A stretch of DNA of 64,000 nt from Liquidambar formosana (GCA_039720395.1 CM077820.1:12733848-12797847); one strand, 5' to 3'; counted from the first letter of the stretch, positions 45,133 through 57,465 are shown. The notes: generated by a model from the letters alone, not told the origin. Numbers and translations are program-made.

Positions 45133-45740
45133 TCTCTCTACAACTCTAGGATACTTTCTATCCTTTTATTCTATTTGATTTTGTTATGTTTAATGGTGTA
45201 TATTTATTTTGTTTCATTCATATTCTATATAATTGGATTATAGTTTCGATCTGTATTGTTCTATAGATTTGTATTGTTACTAGCATATTTTATTATTTAG
45301 TTTGTTCCAACATCAACTACCAATCATCACCCTCCACGACTACCAATCATCATCATCACTGTTACCTGTCACCTATTATTAATTTGCACCACCCACCCAC
45401 CCACCCACCTACCCATCATCACTAACACATCACCACCCAAGAATCAACTCTAATTTAATCGTTTCCTCCTTAGTTGATTTTTGTTTTTTGTTTTTTGTGT
45501 AATGTTATTTCATCCACATTCTCTCGTCTATCCATATGTGGTAGTTTCTCTTTATTTTATACTAGATCTCATATAATTGCTTTCACCTATACACTTTTGA
45601 CACAAAGTGGCTGTAAAAAAATGAGTAGTAAAATAAGGGTGAAGTAGCATTTTCCTTATTTTTTTAGAGCAACATATAACAAACCCAAAAATTGTATCTC
45701 ATGAGTTGGAAGTAGTCATTATTTGAAACATGAATCACTG

Positions 45741-45774
45741 CCCCCCCCCCCCCCCACACACACACACACACACA
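45741..45774. repeat. (C)n-(CA)n simple repeat
   Basis: About 15 C followed by nine or more CA units; its copy in unit 2 lies at 48714-48743. Confidence 0.95.
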
Positions 45775-45777
45775 AAA

Positions 45778-46053
45778 GGGTAAATTGCAGATAACCCCCT
45801 GAAGTATAAGGGGGGTCAACAGATAACCTTCCTAGCTTATATTTTAATTTTACCAATGTACCTCTCTTATGTTTTAATTTTTGTCAATGTGCCCCACTAT
45901 CAATCGTCATTGATGAAATTTGATGAAATTAGTTACGTGGTTACACATGTGATACTGTTAACGGATCTGTATTCCCCAAAATGCCATTATTAAAATATAA
46001 GGGGGTTTATTTGTGGACCCCATACTTCAAGAGGGTTTTCTGTAATTTACGCC
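45778..46053. mobile_element. MITE, family G, copy 2
   Basis: Begins gggtaaattgcagataaccc and ends tgtaatttac; sub-terminal inverted ccccctgaagtataa / catacttcaagaggg. About 276 bases. Confidence 0.75.
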
Positions 46054-46540
46054 CCAAAAAATAAAAAAACAAAAAACAAAAACACACTCCTAAAAAGGGA
46101 ATTTTCAAAAATTTACATAAAAATGAGTTTGATTCATGCATCAAATCAAGGTAGACGTGGGTAAATCGATCAGTCTTAGCTTTCTCTTGTCCATATGTAT
46201 ATCTATCGTGATATTATTACTACCGTGTTGGGAAAGATGTTGGGCGTCCCATTACTAGAAAACTCATTTTTATGACTGGTGCCCGTTCTCATCCTTCCAT
46301 TATAGTAAACGAAAAACCTCTTAAACTTTGATCAAAATTAATTTCCATCAATACGTCCACTATTGCCTTCAGTGAACATTTTATTTTCAAGCTTAATAAA
46401 ACATCTCATTAATTGAATCTCATGACCAACATAACTTGCTAATAAATTTCATTTGAGGAGAGTAGGAGATTTTCTTGGACACATAATATGTCAAATTCGA
46501 CTAGTTTGAATTTAGTTTCAAATTATATCTGACCAAACTC

Positions 46541-46728
46541 TGAGGGATAGACCTAGTCATCTTGAGGCCTCTTGCCAAGTAAGAGATCTTTTGTTCAATT
46601 CTCACTACTCTCCTTCAGGGTACTCTTATGAACTTTGTCTTGTAATTATTTGGTGTATGTGGGATGGGAGGATTACATGTGCCAAAGGGATTAGTTGGAT
46701 GTAAAAGTTAAGCATCTCGAAACCTCCT
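46541..46728 (+). mobile_element. tRNA-derived SINE-like sequence, copy 1
   Basis: Has A-box-like gacctagtcatcttgagg and B-box-like tttgttcaattctcac 40 bases later (ggttcaattctcac in copy 2), then a tail with gggattagttgg. The same structure in unit 2 is at 49516-49700. No target duplication identified because copying was part of the larger duplication. Confidence 0.55.
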
Positions 46729-47565
46729 GATCTGTTACTAACATAATTGGACACATAAATTTCACTTGCCTCTCTATAACTTCAGGCTACTTTCTATCAT
46801 TTTATTCTATTTGATTTTATTATGTTTAATGGTGTATATTTATTTTGTTTCGTTCATATTCTATATAATTGCATGGATTATAGTTTCGATTGGTATTGTT
46901 CTATAAATTGTTCTATAGATTTGTATTGTTACTAACATATTTTATTATTTAGTTTGTTCGAACATCAACTACCAATCATCATCCTCCACGACTACCAATC
47001 ATCATCATCACTGATACTTGTCACCTATTATTAATTTGCACCACCCACCCATCACCACGTACTAACACGTCACCACCCAAGAATCAACTCCAATTTAATC
47101 ATTGCCACCTTAGTTTATTTTTTGGGTAATGTTATTTCACCAACATTCTCTCACCCATTCATATGTAGTAGTTTCTTTTTATTTTATATTGGATCTCACA
47201 TGATTGCTTTCATCTATACACTTTTGACACAAGGTGGCTGTAAAAAATGAGTAATAAAATGGGAATTTTGGTCAAAACCCCTATGTATAAAACTTCTTTT
47301 ACAATAGGCTCTAAATAAGAATTAGTTTTGTAAAAACCCCTTTCAACCTCGTACGAACCAAAAAGCCCCTCATTTTATTGTTGGAAGTACTTACAACCAT
47401 GCCATTGTACTATTCATACTCGAAAATCAGGGATATCATTAACAAACCCACCATAATTTTCAACGACTTATATAGAAATAGAATCCTAATAAAAAAACAA
47501 TCTTCCAAATGCACAAAATCACATTTCAAACGTATAAAGTGGAAACAACTTACTATATACATAAA

Positions 47566-48160
47566 AATCAAACCATATAAACATATAGGTATATTTAAAA
47601 ATATACTAGTATGTGTAAAATAATCCCAACAGTATTGTGTTACTATCCATAAATTAAATAATCATAAACTAAACTAATGGCAATATCGTGTTACTGTCAT
47701 CAGTAAAAAATTGAATTATACTTACATTGAAAAAATGCAGAAAAAATTAGCATATACATAGAAATCAAACCATATAACCATATAGGTACATATAGAAACA
47801 TACTAACATGTGTAAAATAATCCCAGTAGTATTGTGTTACTATTCATAAGTTAAATAATCATAAACTAAACTAATGATAGTATCATGTTACTGTCATCAG
47901 TAAAAAATTGAATTATACTTGCATTGAAAAAATGCAAAATAAAAAAATAAAAAAAAATCAGCATATATATAGAAATCAAACCATATAACCATATAGGTAT
48001 ATATAGAAACATACTAGCATGTGTAAAATAATTCCAACAGTATTGTGTTACTATTCATAAGTTAAATAATCATAAACTAAACTGATGACAGTATCGTGAT
48101 ACTGTCATCAGCATAAAACTGAATTACACTTACATAAAAAAAAATGCAGAAAAATGAAAT
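47566..48160 (+). repeat. Three ~200-base tandem repeats inside the Mutator-like element
   Basis: Units begin at about 47566, 47762 and 47972 with aaatcaaaccatataa and share gtattgtgttactat and actgtcatcagtaaaaaatt. Each contains an acagtat/gtgttactgtc type short inverted motif. Confidence 0.8.
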
Positions 48161-48206
48161 TTCTGGTATCACTTACACTAAAATAAAAAAAATAAAAAAT
48201 AAAAAA

Positions 48207-48360
48207 GAGAAGAAGAAGAAGAAGAGGAAGAAGAAGAAGAAGAGGAAGATTCGTCGTTGGAGAAGGTCTAATCATGGCCTTGATGAATAGTCGTAGGAGA
48301 AAAAAGTACTGTCGATGTTTCCAGATCTGGTTTTTCTTCTTCTTCTTCTTCTTCGTTTTC
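48207..48360. repeat. (GAA)n and (TTC)n runs
   Basis: GAA/GAG run at 48207-48250 and an opposite TTC run at 48335-48357, about 90 bases apart, capable of pairing with each other. Confidence 0.85.
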
Positions 48361-48745
48361 AGATCTAGTTTTTCTTCCTCTCTCTCTCTCTCTTTCTCTT
48401 CTTCTTTTGCGTAAATGGATTTGGTTTGAAATTAACATACCTTGTAAATATAAATGGAGGTTGAAATAGGAATTTTAAGAAAACCATTTCCTTTTGCTTA
48501 AAGAATCTTTTAAAAAAGGGGTTTTGGAGTTAAAAAAATCTTATAGTGGGTTTTTTGTTAAAAGCAATCCCCTAATAGGGGTTATTGCTAATTTCCCCTA
48601 ATAAAATATAGGTGAAATAGCATTTTCCCTTTTTTTGGGAGCAACATATAACAAACCCATAAATTGTATCTCATGAGTTGGAAGTAGTCATTATTTGTTA
48701 CATGAATCACTGCCCCCCCCCCCCCCCCCCCACACACACACACAA

Positions 48746-49030
48746 GATAAATTGCAAATAACCCCCCTGAAGTTTGGGGGGGTGGGGTCAGCAGATAACC
48801 TCCCTAGCTTATGTTTTAATTTTACCAATGTGCATCTCTTATGTTTTAATATAATTTTTGTCAATGTGCCCCACCTTCACTCCTCATTGATGAAATTTGA
48901 TGAAAATTAGTCACATGGTTACACACATGATACCGTTAACGGACTTGTGTTGCTCAAAATGCCATTATTAAAATATAATGGGGGTTATTTGCTAACCCCC
49001 ATACTTCAAGAGGTTGTCTGCAATTTACCC
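48746..49030. mobile_element. MITE, family G, copy 3
   Basis: gataaattgcaaataacccc ... gcaatttaccc; the unit-2 copy of the element at 45778. Confidence 0.75.
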
Positions 49031-49515
49031 AAAAAAAAAAAAAAAAAAACCACTCCTAAAAAAGGTATTTTTAAAAATTCACATAAAAATGAGTTTGATT
49101 CATGCATCAAATCAGGGTAGACGTGGGTAAATTGATCAGTCTTAGCTTTCTCTTGTCCATATGTATATCTATCGTGATATTATTACTACCGTGTCGGGAA
49201 AGATGTTGTTGGGCATCCCATTACTAGAAAACTCATTTTTATGAATGGTGCCCCGGCCATTCTCGTCCTTCCATTATAGTGAACAAAAAATGCCTTAAAC
49301 TTTGATCAAAATTAATTTCCATCAATATGTCCACCATTGCCTATGGTGAACATTTTATTTTCAAGCTTAATAAAACATCTCATTGATTGAATCTCATGAC
49401 CAACATAACTTGCGAATAAATTTCATTTGAAGAGAGTAGGAGATTTTCTTAGACACATAATATGTTAAATTCGACTGGTTTGAATTAAGTTTCAAATTAT
49501 ATCTTACCAAACTCT

Positions 49516-49700
49516 AAGGGATGGACCTAGTCGTCTTGAGGCCTCTTGCCAAGTAAGAGGTCTTTGGTTCAATTCTCACTACTCTCCTTCAGGGTACTCT
49601 TATGAACTTTGTCTTGTAATTTTTTGGTGCATGTGGGATGGGAGGATTGCATGTGCCAAAGGGATAAGTTGGATGTAAAAGCATCTCAGAACCTCCTGAT
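49516..49700 (+). mobile_element. tRNA-derived SINE-like sequence, copy 2
   Basis: Unit-2 copy of 46541-46728; B box reads ggttcaattctcac. Confidence 0.55.
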
Positions 49701-49837
49701 TTGAAAAAGAAAATAAAAAAAAGGGGGGTCAAATTCAATTGGTTAATTGAAAGAGATAGTCCAATTAAAACCTAAATGATCATGTCAAAATCAAATAACC
49801 CATAGGACATAAAATTTGAGTATCGTGATAGTACGAG

Positions 49838-51137
49838 TGTAGACACCCCATTTTGTCCCCATATTTGATATTTGATGGTGAGTTCTCGATGATGAGGTCT
49901 GTAATGTTTATTATCAACCTGGGTATCTTTTCTGCAAGCAAAGCAAGCAATTGGGTTAGGTGAATGTATATGTGTGTGTATATGTATATAGAACCATTTG
50001 GGTAGAATCCTCTCTATACACCCTTCTCACTATTCTCATTCATCTCTCATTCATTTCAACTCATTTCCTCTCAATTGTGTTCATTGTCTCCAACCAAAGC
50101 CTTCTTTATATAGGCTTACATTTACCTAACATTTGAAATGGTAATGAATTCATCTCCCATTTACCAAGTGGTGTATCTACCATTTATCACAAGTGATTCA
50201 TCCACCATTTATCTTAAGTGATAAAAATCTGATACTGTTTTGCTTCAAAATGACTATCATCTTCACTTCTGATGACTATCAACTTATCTCATATTGACTG
50301 GTAACTTCACTGTTTCAACAACTTCTTTTCTTTTTAAGTGAGAAACCCACTCCAAGAAAGGATAGAAATGGGGAATGGTAGGGGAAATTAAGTAAATGGG
50401 AGATGTGTAGGATGGAAAAAATAAAAGAAGTGGGGAATGGAAGGGGAAATTAGGTAAGTGAATAAGCTTGCACTTTGATTCTTCCTTATAAATAGCAAGA
50501 GCTTAGGAGAGTTCATGGATACCAAAAAAATTAGAAAGTTAGGAAGCAATACTGAAACTCTGTGAGAAAATATAGAGAAAAAGAAACTTGGAGAAGAGAG
50601 TTATTGTAGGTAAAATACTAAAAAAGAGAGAAGTTACATTGAGAGAAAATAAAAGAGAAATGACTTGTGAGGAAGGGAAATAGCTTGCTTGGATCAACCG
50701 AAGGGACGCTGCCAGATTGATAATAGAACTTAGGGTTGATTTAAACACCAACCAATTTCATTTGCAAGAGGTATGAATTTATGTTTGATAGTAGAATTGT
50801 ATAAATTATATATATTGTTTATTTGATTAATATATCATTTGTGCATGTTTTAATTATTGCATGATATATGGGTGATCCAGATTAAATTAAAATACTAAAC
50901 ATGGTTAATGAATACAAAATGAGGGCCAGTTTATTACCGGGTATTGTTGAGTGCCTAATACCTTCCCAATATGTACCCTAGCTCTGAACTTTCTCTAGTT
51001 AATAAAAATGGTTCATGGGCCCTTTTAGGTGGCGACTCTTATTCATATGCTAATCCTTCAGGGTTAGCACCATCAGAAGCAAAAATAGGTAAAACACAGG
51101 TAAAAACGAGCACGTAGTGAAAATCGGTGCGCTCACA
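49838..51137 (+). mobile_element. Solo LTR, 1.3 kb
   Basis: TGTAGACACCCCATTTTGTC...GGTGCGCTCACA with target duplication ACGAG at 49833-49837 and 51138-51142. TATA-type cttataaatagcaagag at about 50487 and the gggcccttttaggtggcgac motif near the 3' end, both typical of plant Gypsy LTRs. No internal domain. Related to the LTR at 41922 by its start. Confidence 0.85.
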
Positions 51138-51142
51138 ACGAG

Positions 51143-51797
51143 TGTCGTAGCTCAAGGACTGTACCGTGATTAATTTAATATGAAAAATTAATTTCTAATA
51201 TAATTCACAAAGAATAGTTTTTGTTGTTTTAAAATGTACTACGTAAAAAGAATAAAAAAAAATGCTTAAGGTCTTGAATCCACTACTAATTTTGGGAAAA
51301 ATGATTTTATAATATCATGTTTCAAATATTCTTTATTTGGTATAAGCAGGATTCACTGCAGCTACAAGCCCAATGATGTCATCAAGAAAGATTCATATAT
51401 TTGTAAATTAGGCATGACTCATTAAAAATATAGTACGAACTGTCTCACCTACTCTACTCTAAACTACTTTGTGGGCACGATTCGTCTTGTCTAAGCATAA
51501 ACCATCTTAATCTCCAAGTATAGACAAAGAAAATCATTGCATAACCATTGTATTTAAAATCATAGAAATTAAACACAATTTGAAATTGAACCACTAAAAC
51601 CAATTGTATTGTATAATCCTCCTAGTTATGCAATCCTCATATAAACAATAACTAATCCAAAACACACTAAAATAATATACATATTACTTAATTAGAGTTT
51701 CATCTACACCCTAATACAAAGAATTATTTGATTGGATCCTCCTTTGATCTGTACGTGTTCAGTTCGACTTCCTTGGTTCTCATTCATGCTCGTATTT
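51143..51797. other. Intergenic, nothing recognised
   Basis: AT-rich sequence between a solo LTR and the next LTR element. Confidence 0.5.
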
Positions 51798-51802
51798 ATA
51801 GG

Positions 51803-52928
51803 TATTCGCACTAAAAATTGTCTTTTCCACGGTCTGTGGGTTGCGTGGGCGTGCCAGGGCCAAGTTCAGCCCGAAATTGGGCTCACACGACCCCTAACAC
51901 CTTCTAGGCCGAGAGATTATGGTCATGGATTATAACCGCCTAGTCGGTCACTTTATAAGAAATTCAGGCGGTTGAAAAAGATAGGGGTAGTTTCTTATGG
52001 GTTCTAGCATGAATGTCTAGAGAGAAATAAACCTGAACAACTTGTTAACAATAAAGCAAAATGAAAATGGAAACAAAATGAGAAACACATTACCAAAGCA
52101 TAAGAGTGACATGATTAAGAGCACATAGTATCCACTGAGAATGTTTGTAAGTCGTGAACACGAACTTAAAAGCAAATTATAAGGTTTGGAATGAAAAGGA
52201 TTGCTGGAAATTTAAATTACACTAAAGGATTAAAAAGGAAGATAGATAAACTAAGTTAAATTACTCCTAAGATAGAGATCCTGGGAAGGATGGTGATTTG
52301 AGCAACCCTTGCTTCATCTTCATTTATGAAATTTATAGATAGCAGTCCATTCTTCTAACTACTAGAAGTTACTGGTGGTTTCCTCTAACCTAAAACAATA
52401 ATTGCCTGGCGGTTACCTTTGGCCTGAACAAATAACTACCTGATAGTTATGTGTCAGTATATGTAGAAATTCTCTATAACTGCTAGGAGTTACTTAAAAG
52501 TTTTTTCTTCAACCCTTGAACTTATGCCACCTGTCCATTCTGCACTTTTTAGAAGATAGCCAAATTCTTTAACGACTAGAAGTTATTGGTAGTTATTAAT
52601 TTCCAGGCCTGAGCTTCTGCCACTTCCCCATAACTGCCTTAACAATTTTCTTTGACCTGGGAGAACTTGCCACCTATCCACTTTAACTTCCTTGAACTGA
52701 ATGCATCAGCCCACTAACACTCCACATTCTCTCACCTGTATATCATACATAAAAACCAAGTTGTCTTTCCACAAGACATGAATCAAGCCTTTGTTGGTAA
52801 AAAATCCAACCAACCTAACTACATGATTGCCACGTGGCCCACTTGTAACTGACTAGAATTATAAACTAAAGACTCACTTTTTGGCCACAAAATAACACGT
52901 GTTAACAGATAAAATTTTAGTGTAAACC
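51803..52928 (-). repeat. 3' LTR of the LARD-like element
   Basis: Aligns from ttcgcactaaaaattgtctt to ttttagtgtaaac with 54578-55772; many substitutions and several indels, so the insertion is old. Confidence 0.8.
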
Positions 52929-53562
52929 CTTTGCCCCTTTGTCATCTATTTTTGAAATAGGTTTGAAAAGATAGATCATGAAAACCCCCTGGTACCATGT
53001 GGCCTGACAACAATAAATTAGAGTAATTTTTTTCGGCCTACAAAAACAAAGATACTACAATTAATCCTTCAATCTCTAAGACCGAAGATACATTATGTCC
53101 ATTTCCTTTAGCTTGAGATTGTTTCTATAGTATTATGATAATTTCTTCGGTCTTAAAGACTGAAGTAACATTTTTGGTTCCTCTTAGGCCTTTGTGATTC
53201 CCTTTTTAAACAGAATTATTAGGTCAAAATGACCGTTTTGGCCATTTCCATTGGCCAGCAATATTCTGATTTCTTAATCAACCATTTCATTTTTATTATA
53301 TCCTGATGGCCTCCAGAAGTCCATTCAAGATGCAATATCATATGAGATAAATGGTTGAACTTCAAATTAAATTCATGCTCAAAGTTCTTCCAACCATATT
53401 AAAAAATTTTCCTCGGTCTAAAGAAACCAGAGGATGTTTTGGTCAAATACACTTAAAGATAAGAAGTAAGAATGAGTATTGCTCCCCAAATGTTACCTTA
53501 TTAAACATATTTTTCTCATCACTTCGATTAAAGATTGAAGTTTTAAAACTCATGCCATTTCC

Positions 53563-54546
53563 CTAGCCGATGAAATTATGTAAAGCTGGTGTCAATAAAT
53601 CCAAGTTGTTATTAAATTCCAACGGCCTTTGTTGAACAATTTGTGACTTGATTGGAGTCCCAACTCCTTGGGGTTGCCTTTCAGGCTTTGGTGAAACTAG
53701 CTCCTGAGTGAATTGATCACTCGGCCTTGAATTTGCCTCAAATAAAGGGTTCAATATCCTTTTTACAAGCCGTCCATTTTGCCTCCCAAATGGAGATATA
53801 ATTTCTAATGATATATGGCCTTTATAAGGCCTAGGATCATTTTCAAATAAAGGATTTGCAATCCTTTCAACCACTTCTTTTTCCTTGGGGATTTGAACAA
53901 ACGTGTGATTTTGCACATTGTTTCGGCCTGAAACTTCCTGGCCATTCAAACTACCCAACTTCTTGCCCCCTCCTTCCTAAGAAGTTTCAACCATAGGTTG
54001 GTCAAATTGACTAGTCCTAAAAGGTGGGGGTACATAACTCTATCTTCCTCTATTCTAGGGAAAGTTATTCCAGGAGAATGATTAAAGACCTCAGTTTGAG
54101 GTTGTTCACTCACACCACCTATTTTTTTCTTGACTTGAGTCCATAGGACTCCCATTCTGTTTTTCTTTGTCTACTGGTAGCATTCTACTTGCAGGCATTT
54201 GAATGGCATTGGTTAGAGAAACCATAGCCCATTCATTCTTAGTCATTGAAATTTCATTTTTCTTAGTAGACTCTTTAAGAATCTCAAACAATTTATGAAG
54301 AACTTCAGTCTGCTTAAACAGAGAATCCAAGTTTTTCCTACTCAAAGCCACAAGGCCTTGCATGGCCTTAGACATATCTTTGATGGAATTATATATCTTT
54401 TCAATCATAGATAATTCCCTAACAAGAACTTCCTCATGTTGAACCTCCTCTTTAGAATGTTGTTGCCCTTCCAAAGTACTTCCAGTTGCTTGAGTATTTC
54501 TCAAAGTACTTCCAGTTGCTTGAGTATTTCTTTTCGACATTGACAC
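53563..54546 (-). pseudogene. Internal ORF of the LARD-like element, broken
   Basis: Minus-strand frames begin MSMSKRNTQATGSTLRNTQA close to the 5' LTR, include a helical stretch (LSMIEKIYNSIKDMSKAMQG, LHKLFEILKESTKKNE), and continue in shifted frames to NPLFENDPRPYKGH and NPLFEANSRPSDQ, a small internal repeat. A 30-base tandem duplication (54475-54534) encodes the doubled NTQATGSTL. No CCHC or protease is visible; it sits where Gag would be but I cannot assign it. Confidence 0.55.
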
Positions 54547-54577
54547 CTATTTGGTTCTACCGGGCGTGCCAAAATAG

Positions 54578-55772
54578 TGTTCGCACTAAAAATTGTCTTT
54601 TCCATGGTCTGTGGATTGCGTAGGCGGGCCAAGATCAAGTTCGGCCCGAAGTTGTGCACACATGACCCCTATCACCTTCCAAATTGAGAGATTATAGTAA
54701 TGGACTATAACCGCCTAATCGGTCGCTTTATAAGAAATTCAGGCGATTAAAAAGGATAGGGATAGTTCCTTATGGGTTCTAGCATAAATGTTTAGAGAGA
54801 AATAAACTTGAAGAACTTGTTAATAGAAAAGCAAAATGAAAATGGAAACAAAGTGAGAAACACATTACCAAAGCATGAGAGTGACATGACTAAAAACACA
54901 AAGTATCCACTGTGAATGTTTGTAAGTCGTGAACATGAACTAGAAGCAAATTACAAAGTTTGGAATGAAAAGGAGTGTTGGAAATTTAAATTACATTAAA
55001 GGGTTGGAAAGGAAGCTAGATAAACTAAGTTAAACTACTCCTAAGATAGAGATCCTGAGAAGGATAGTGGTTGACGAACCATTGCTTCATCTTCATTTCT
55101 GAAATTTATAGACAATAGCCCATTCTTCTAACTGCTAGAAGTTACTAGTGGTTTCTTCCGACCTAAAACAAGAACTGTTTGGTGGTTACCTTCGGCCTAA
55201 ACAAATAACTACTTGGTAGTTATGTGTCAGCACATGTGGAAATTCTCCATAACTACTAGGAGTTACTTGGAAGTTTTTTCATTAGCCCTTGAACTTATGC
55301 CACCTATCCATTTTGCACTTTTTAAAAGATAGCTCAATTCTTTAACCACTGGAGGTTACTGGCAGTTACTTCCAGGCCTAAACTTTTGCCACTTCGCCAT
55401 AACAGCCTTGATAGTTTTCTTTGACCTGGGAAACTTACCACCTGTCCACTTTAACTTCCTTGAATTGAATGCATTAGCCTACTAACTCCCTACGTTCTCT
55501 CACCTGCATAAAAACTAAGTTGTCTTTTCACAAGACATGTGTCAAGCTCTTGGTAAAAAATCTAACCCACCTAACTACATGATTGCCATGTGGTTCACTT
55601 GTAACTTACTAGAATTATCATTGGCCAAAGGACATCACCTCTCTAATCACCTACCCTTGGCCTTAATTTCATTGGCCTGAAATAATCTACTTTCTTACTC
55701 TTTTATAAACTAAAAACTTATATTTTAATCACAAAATAACACACGTCCGGGAGTAAAATTTTAATGTAAACA
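54578..55772 (-). repeat. 5' LTR of the LARD-like element
   Basis: TGTTCGCAC...GTAAACA on plus. Downstream on minus (54535-54577) is ttttggcacgcccggtagaa, the leader typical of some plant Gypsy elements, then the ATG of the internal ORF. Confidence 0.8.
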
Positions 55773-55777
55773 ATAGA

Positions 55778-56233
55778 GAAACATTTGAGTGAAAACCTAT
55801 TCATCATACCTAATTTCCCTTCTATTTTTAATGTCCTAACGGCCCCATTCTTTTGACCGACCCCCCATTCTTCTTTCTTTCTTTGTTTCATTTTTTTTTT
55901 CCTTGTCTTTTTGTCTTTTCTTTCCATTACTCCACACCCCGTCCCTTCCTCTGCATCCCCTGTCCTTTTGCCATCCCCACATCTCCCATATATATATATA
56001 TATATATATTTTTTTTTTTTTCACTTGGTCATTTTTATTTATTTATTTATTTCTTTCTTTCTTTCTTTCCAACTCCCCCACACAAAGCAATCGCCTAGAA
56101 ATTGGTGCTTTGTAGGGTCCTGTTTAGGTTGCATTTTTCTCTCGTATTCACCTTCACCAGTACTGTTTGAGACTTATGTGTATATAATAAAAAAACTCCC
56201 CCACAAACATCACTCCTTTTTATTTACGGCCTA
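55778..56233. other. Low-complexity spacer
   Basis: Pyrimidine-rich with TTTC runs, an AT run at 55988-56008 and TTTA/TTTC repeats to 56068. Overlapping Phe/Pro-rich frames are artefacts. gcaatcgcctag at 56087 is the inverse of ctaggcgattgc at 56231. Confidence 0.6.
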
Positions 56234-56630
56234 GGCGATTGCCACCACATAAAAAAATCTAAGCCCCCCATTAATTTACATTTTTAAGGTTTTATGAAAA
56301 ATATAAGAAAAATTTATGAAAATTAATCACATGATCTACTAGAAAACATCATTCCGAACAACTTTGCAGAATATAGTTTTTCCAAAATTTGTCATTTAAG
56401 TATACTTTTTGGCAATTTTCCATAGAAAATGAAATAGAGATTGTAAATGGCCAAAAAATCTGCTTAAATGATAGATTTTGGAAAAAATTTCTTCTACAAA
56501 GTTGTTCAGAATGATGTTTTTTAGTGAACAATGTTATTAGTTTTCATAAAAACCTTTTATATTTTTCATAAAACCTCAAAAAATGTAAATTAATGGGGGG
56601 CTTTGAGTACTTTATATGGTGGCAATAGCC
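56234..56630. mobile_element. Foldback MITE, family F, copy 3
   Basis: 397 bases, best-preserved member. Ends GGCGATTGCCACCACATAAA / ATATGGTGGCAATAGCC; next to them aagccccccattaatttaca and its complement tgtaaattaatggggggctt, then aaaacatcattccgaacaac with its complement. The terminal ATTGC and the ...ATTAATTT... block match copy 2 at 13219. Confidence 0.85.
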
Positions 56631-56876
56631 TCACTCTTTTATTTATTTATTTATTTATTTTATTTGGTAAACTCCACACACGTCACTCGATTCTCTCTTT
56701 CACGCCCCCTTCTTCTCTATTCCATCTTCTTTTCTTTTTTTATTCTTCTCAACCGAATTAAATTCATATTAGTTCACAATTCCAATCCCAACATGTGATT
56801 TTAAAATTGCTGTCCATGTGCACCTAAATTGCACCCTGATAAGATTGATGAATGTGATTTTGAAATGTTGGAAGCA
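56631..56876. other. Spacer, nothing recognised
   Basis: T-rich and AT-rich sequence before the large tandem duplication. Confidence 0.5.
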
Positions 56877-57465
56877 AGCCTGGTTTGATCGTTCCAAATA
56901 AGACATTTGGTTGCACCTCCAGACATCAAAACCAATATGGTTGGACCCTTAGAAGTCATGGGTCCATGGCTAAGTTGCATTCATTAGTTTAAATGGACCT
57001 AATTATCATTTTTTTGGTGTAGAATCATTTGCCCCTGCAATAAATTAAAAAGACTTTAAACATACTAAACTAAATATAATTTACTAACTAGAAAATATAA
57101 ATTAGGGAGAATTATCAATGAATATTTTATGATTATCACTAAACTATTAGTCAATCACGTGAGAAGAATTTAGAGATTATTTCTATGTGAAAGGGATAAT
57201 ATAATCCAAATCCATGGCAGATGGCAACTGTTGTCCAAGGGCGGCTACCTACCCAACCCCATTTTCCAAATCAGAAATGTCACATTTCACATGCATCTAA
57301 AATGTGGAATCTTAGCTCTGTTTGGATATTCAAATGTAGGTAAACTGATATTTGTGAAGGAAAAAAAATGTCATTTCCAATGGTGGGCTCTAGGCGGATC
57401 TGTGAAGAGATTAGTCCTTTTGGTAGTTTTAAGTGCAAAGTTTATGGACTGAGGTAACAAATAAC

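Larger units (their letters stand above)
45133..46768 (+). repeat. Tandem duplication, unit 1 (no gene)
   Basis: Starts tctctctacaactctaggat and includes, in order, a CCACC-rich stretch, a C15-(CA)n run, a family-G MITE and a SINE-like sequence. Unit 2 (46769-49700) repeats the same order with one large insertion. Confidence 0.85.
47261..48598. mobile_element. Non-autonomous Mutator-like element
   Basis: 1,338 bases flanked by a perfect nine-base target duplication TAATAAAAT (47252-47260, 48599-48607), the hallmark of Mutator-type transposition. Imperfect inverted ends: GGGAATTTTGGTCAAAACCC and, from the other side, GGGGAAATTAGCAATAACCC. Unit 1 of the surrounding duplication has the empty site. 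No transposase; the interior is three tandem repeats plus GAA/TTC runs. Confidence 0.85.
46769..49700 (+). repeat. Tandem duplication, unit 2, with 1.34-kb insertion
   Basis: Starts cctctctataacttcaggct. Follows unit 1 collinearly except for the Mutator-like element at 47261-48598, so the insertion came after the duplication or was lost from unit 1. Confidence 0.85.
51803..55772 (-). mobile_element. Non-autonomous LTR retrotransposon (LARD-like), minus orientation
   Basis: About 3,970 bases with two direct LTRs (51803-52928, 54578-55772) and near-match target duplication ATAGG / ATAGA (51798-51802, 55773-55777). On minus the LTR runs TGTTTACA...TGCGAACA. A purine tract (AAAGGGGCAAAGGG on minus, near 52930) lies inside the left LTR, which fixes the orientation. 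The 1.65-kb interior has no polymerase or integrase, only a broken minus-strand reading frame. LTR start and the ttgcgtgggcgtgccag motif match the LTR of the Tat-like element at 31010, so that family may mobilise it. Confidence 0.8.

Noticed and set aside
55853..56234. Three overlapping Phe/Pro-rich frames
   Set aside because: Pyrimidine-rich low complexity with AT and TTTC repeats.
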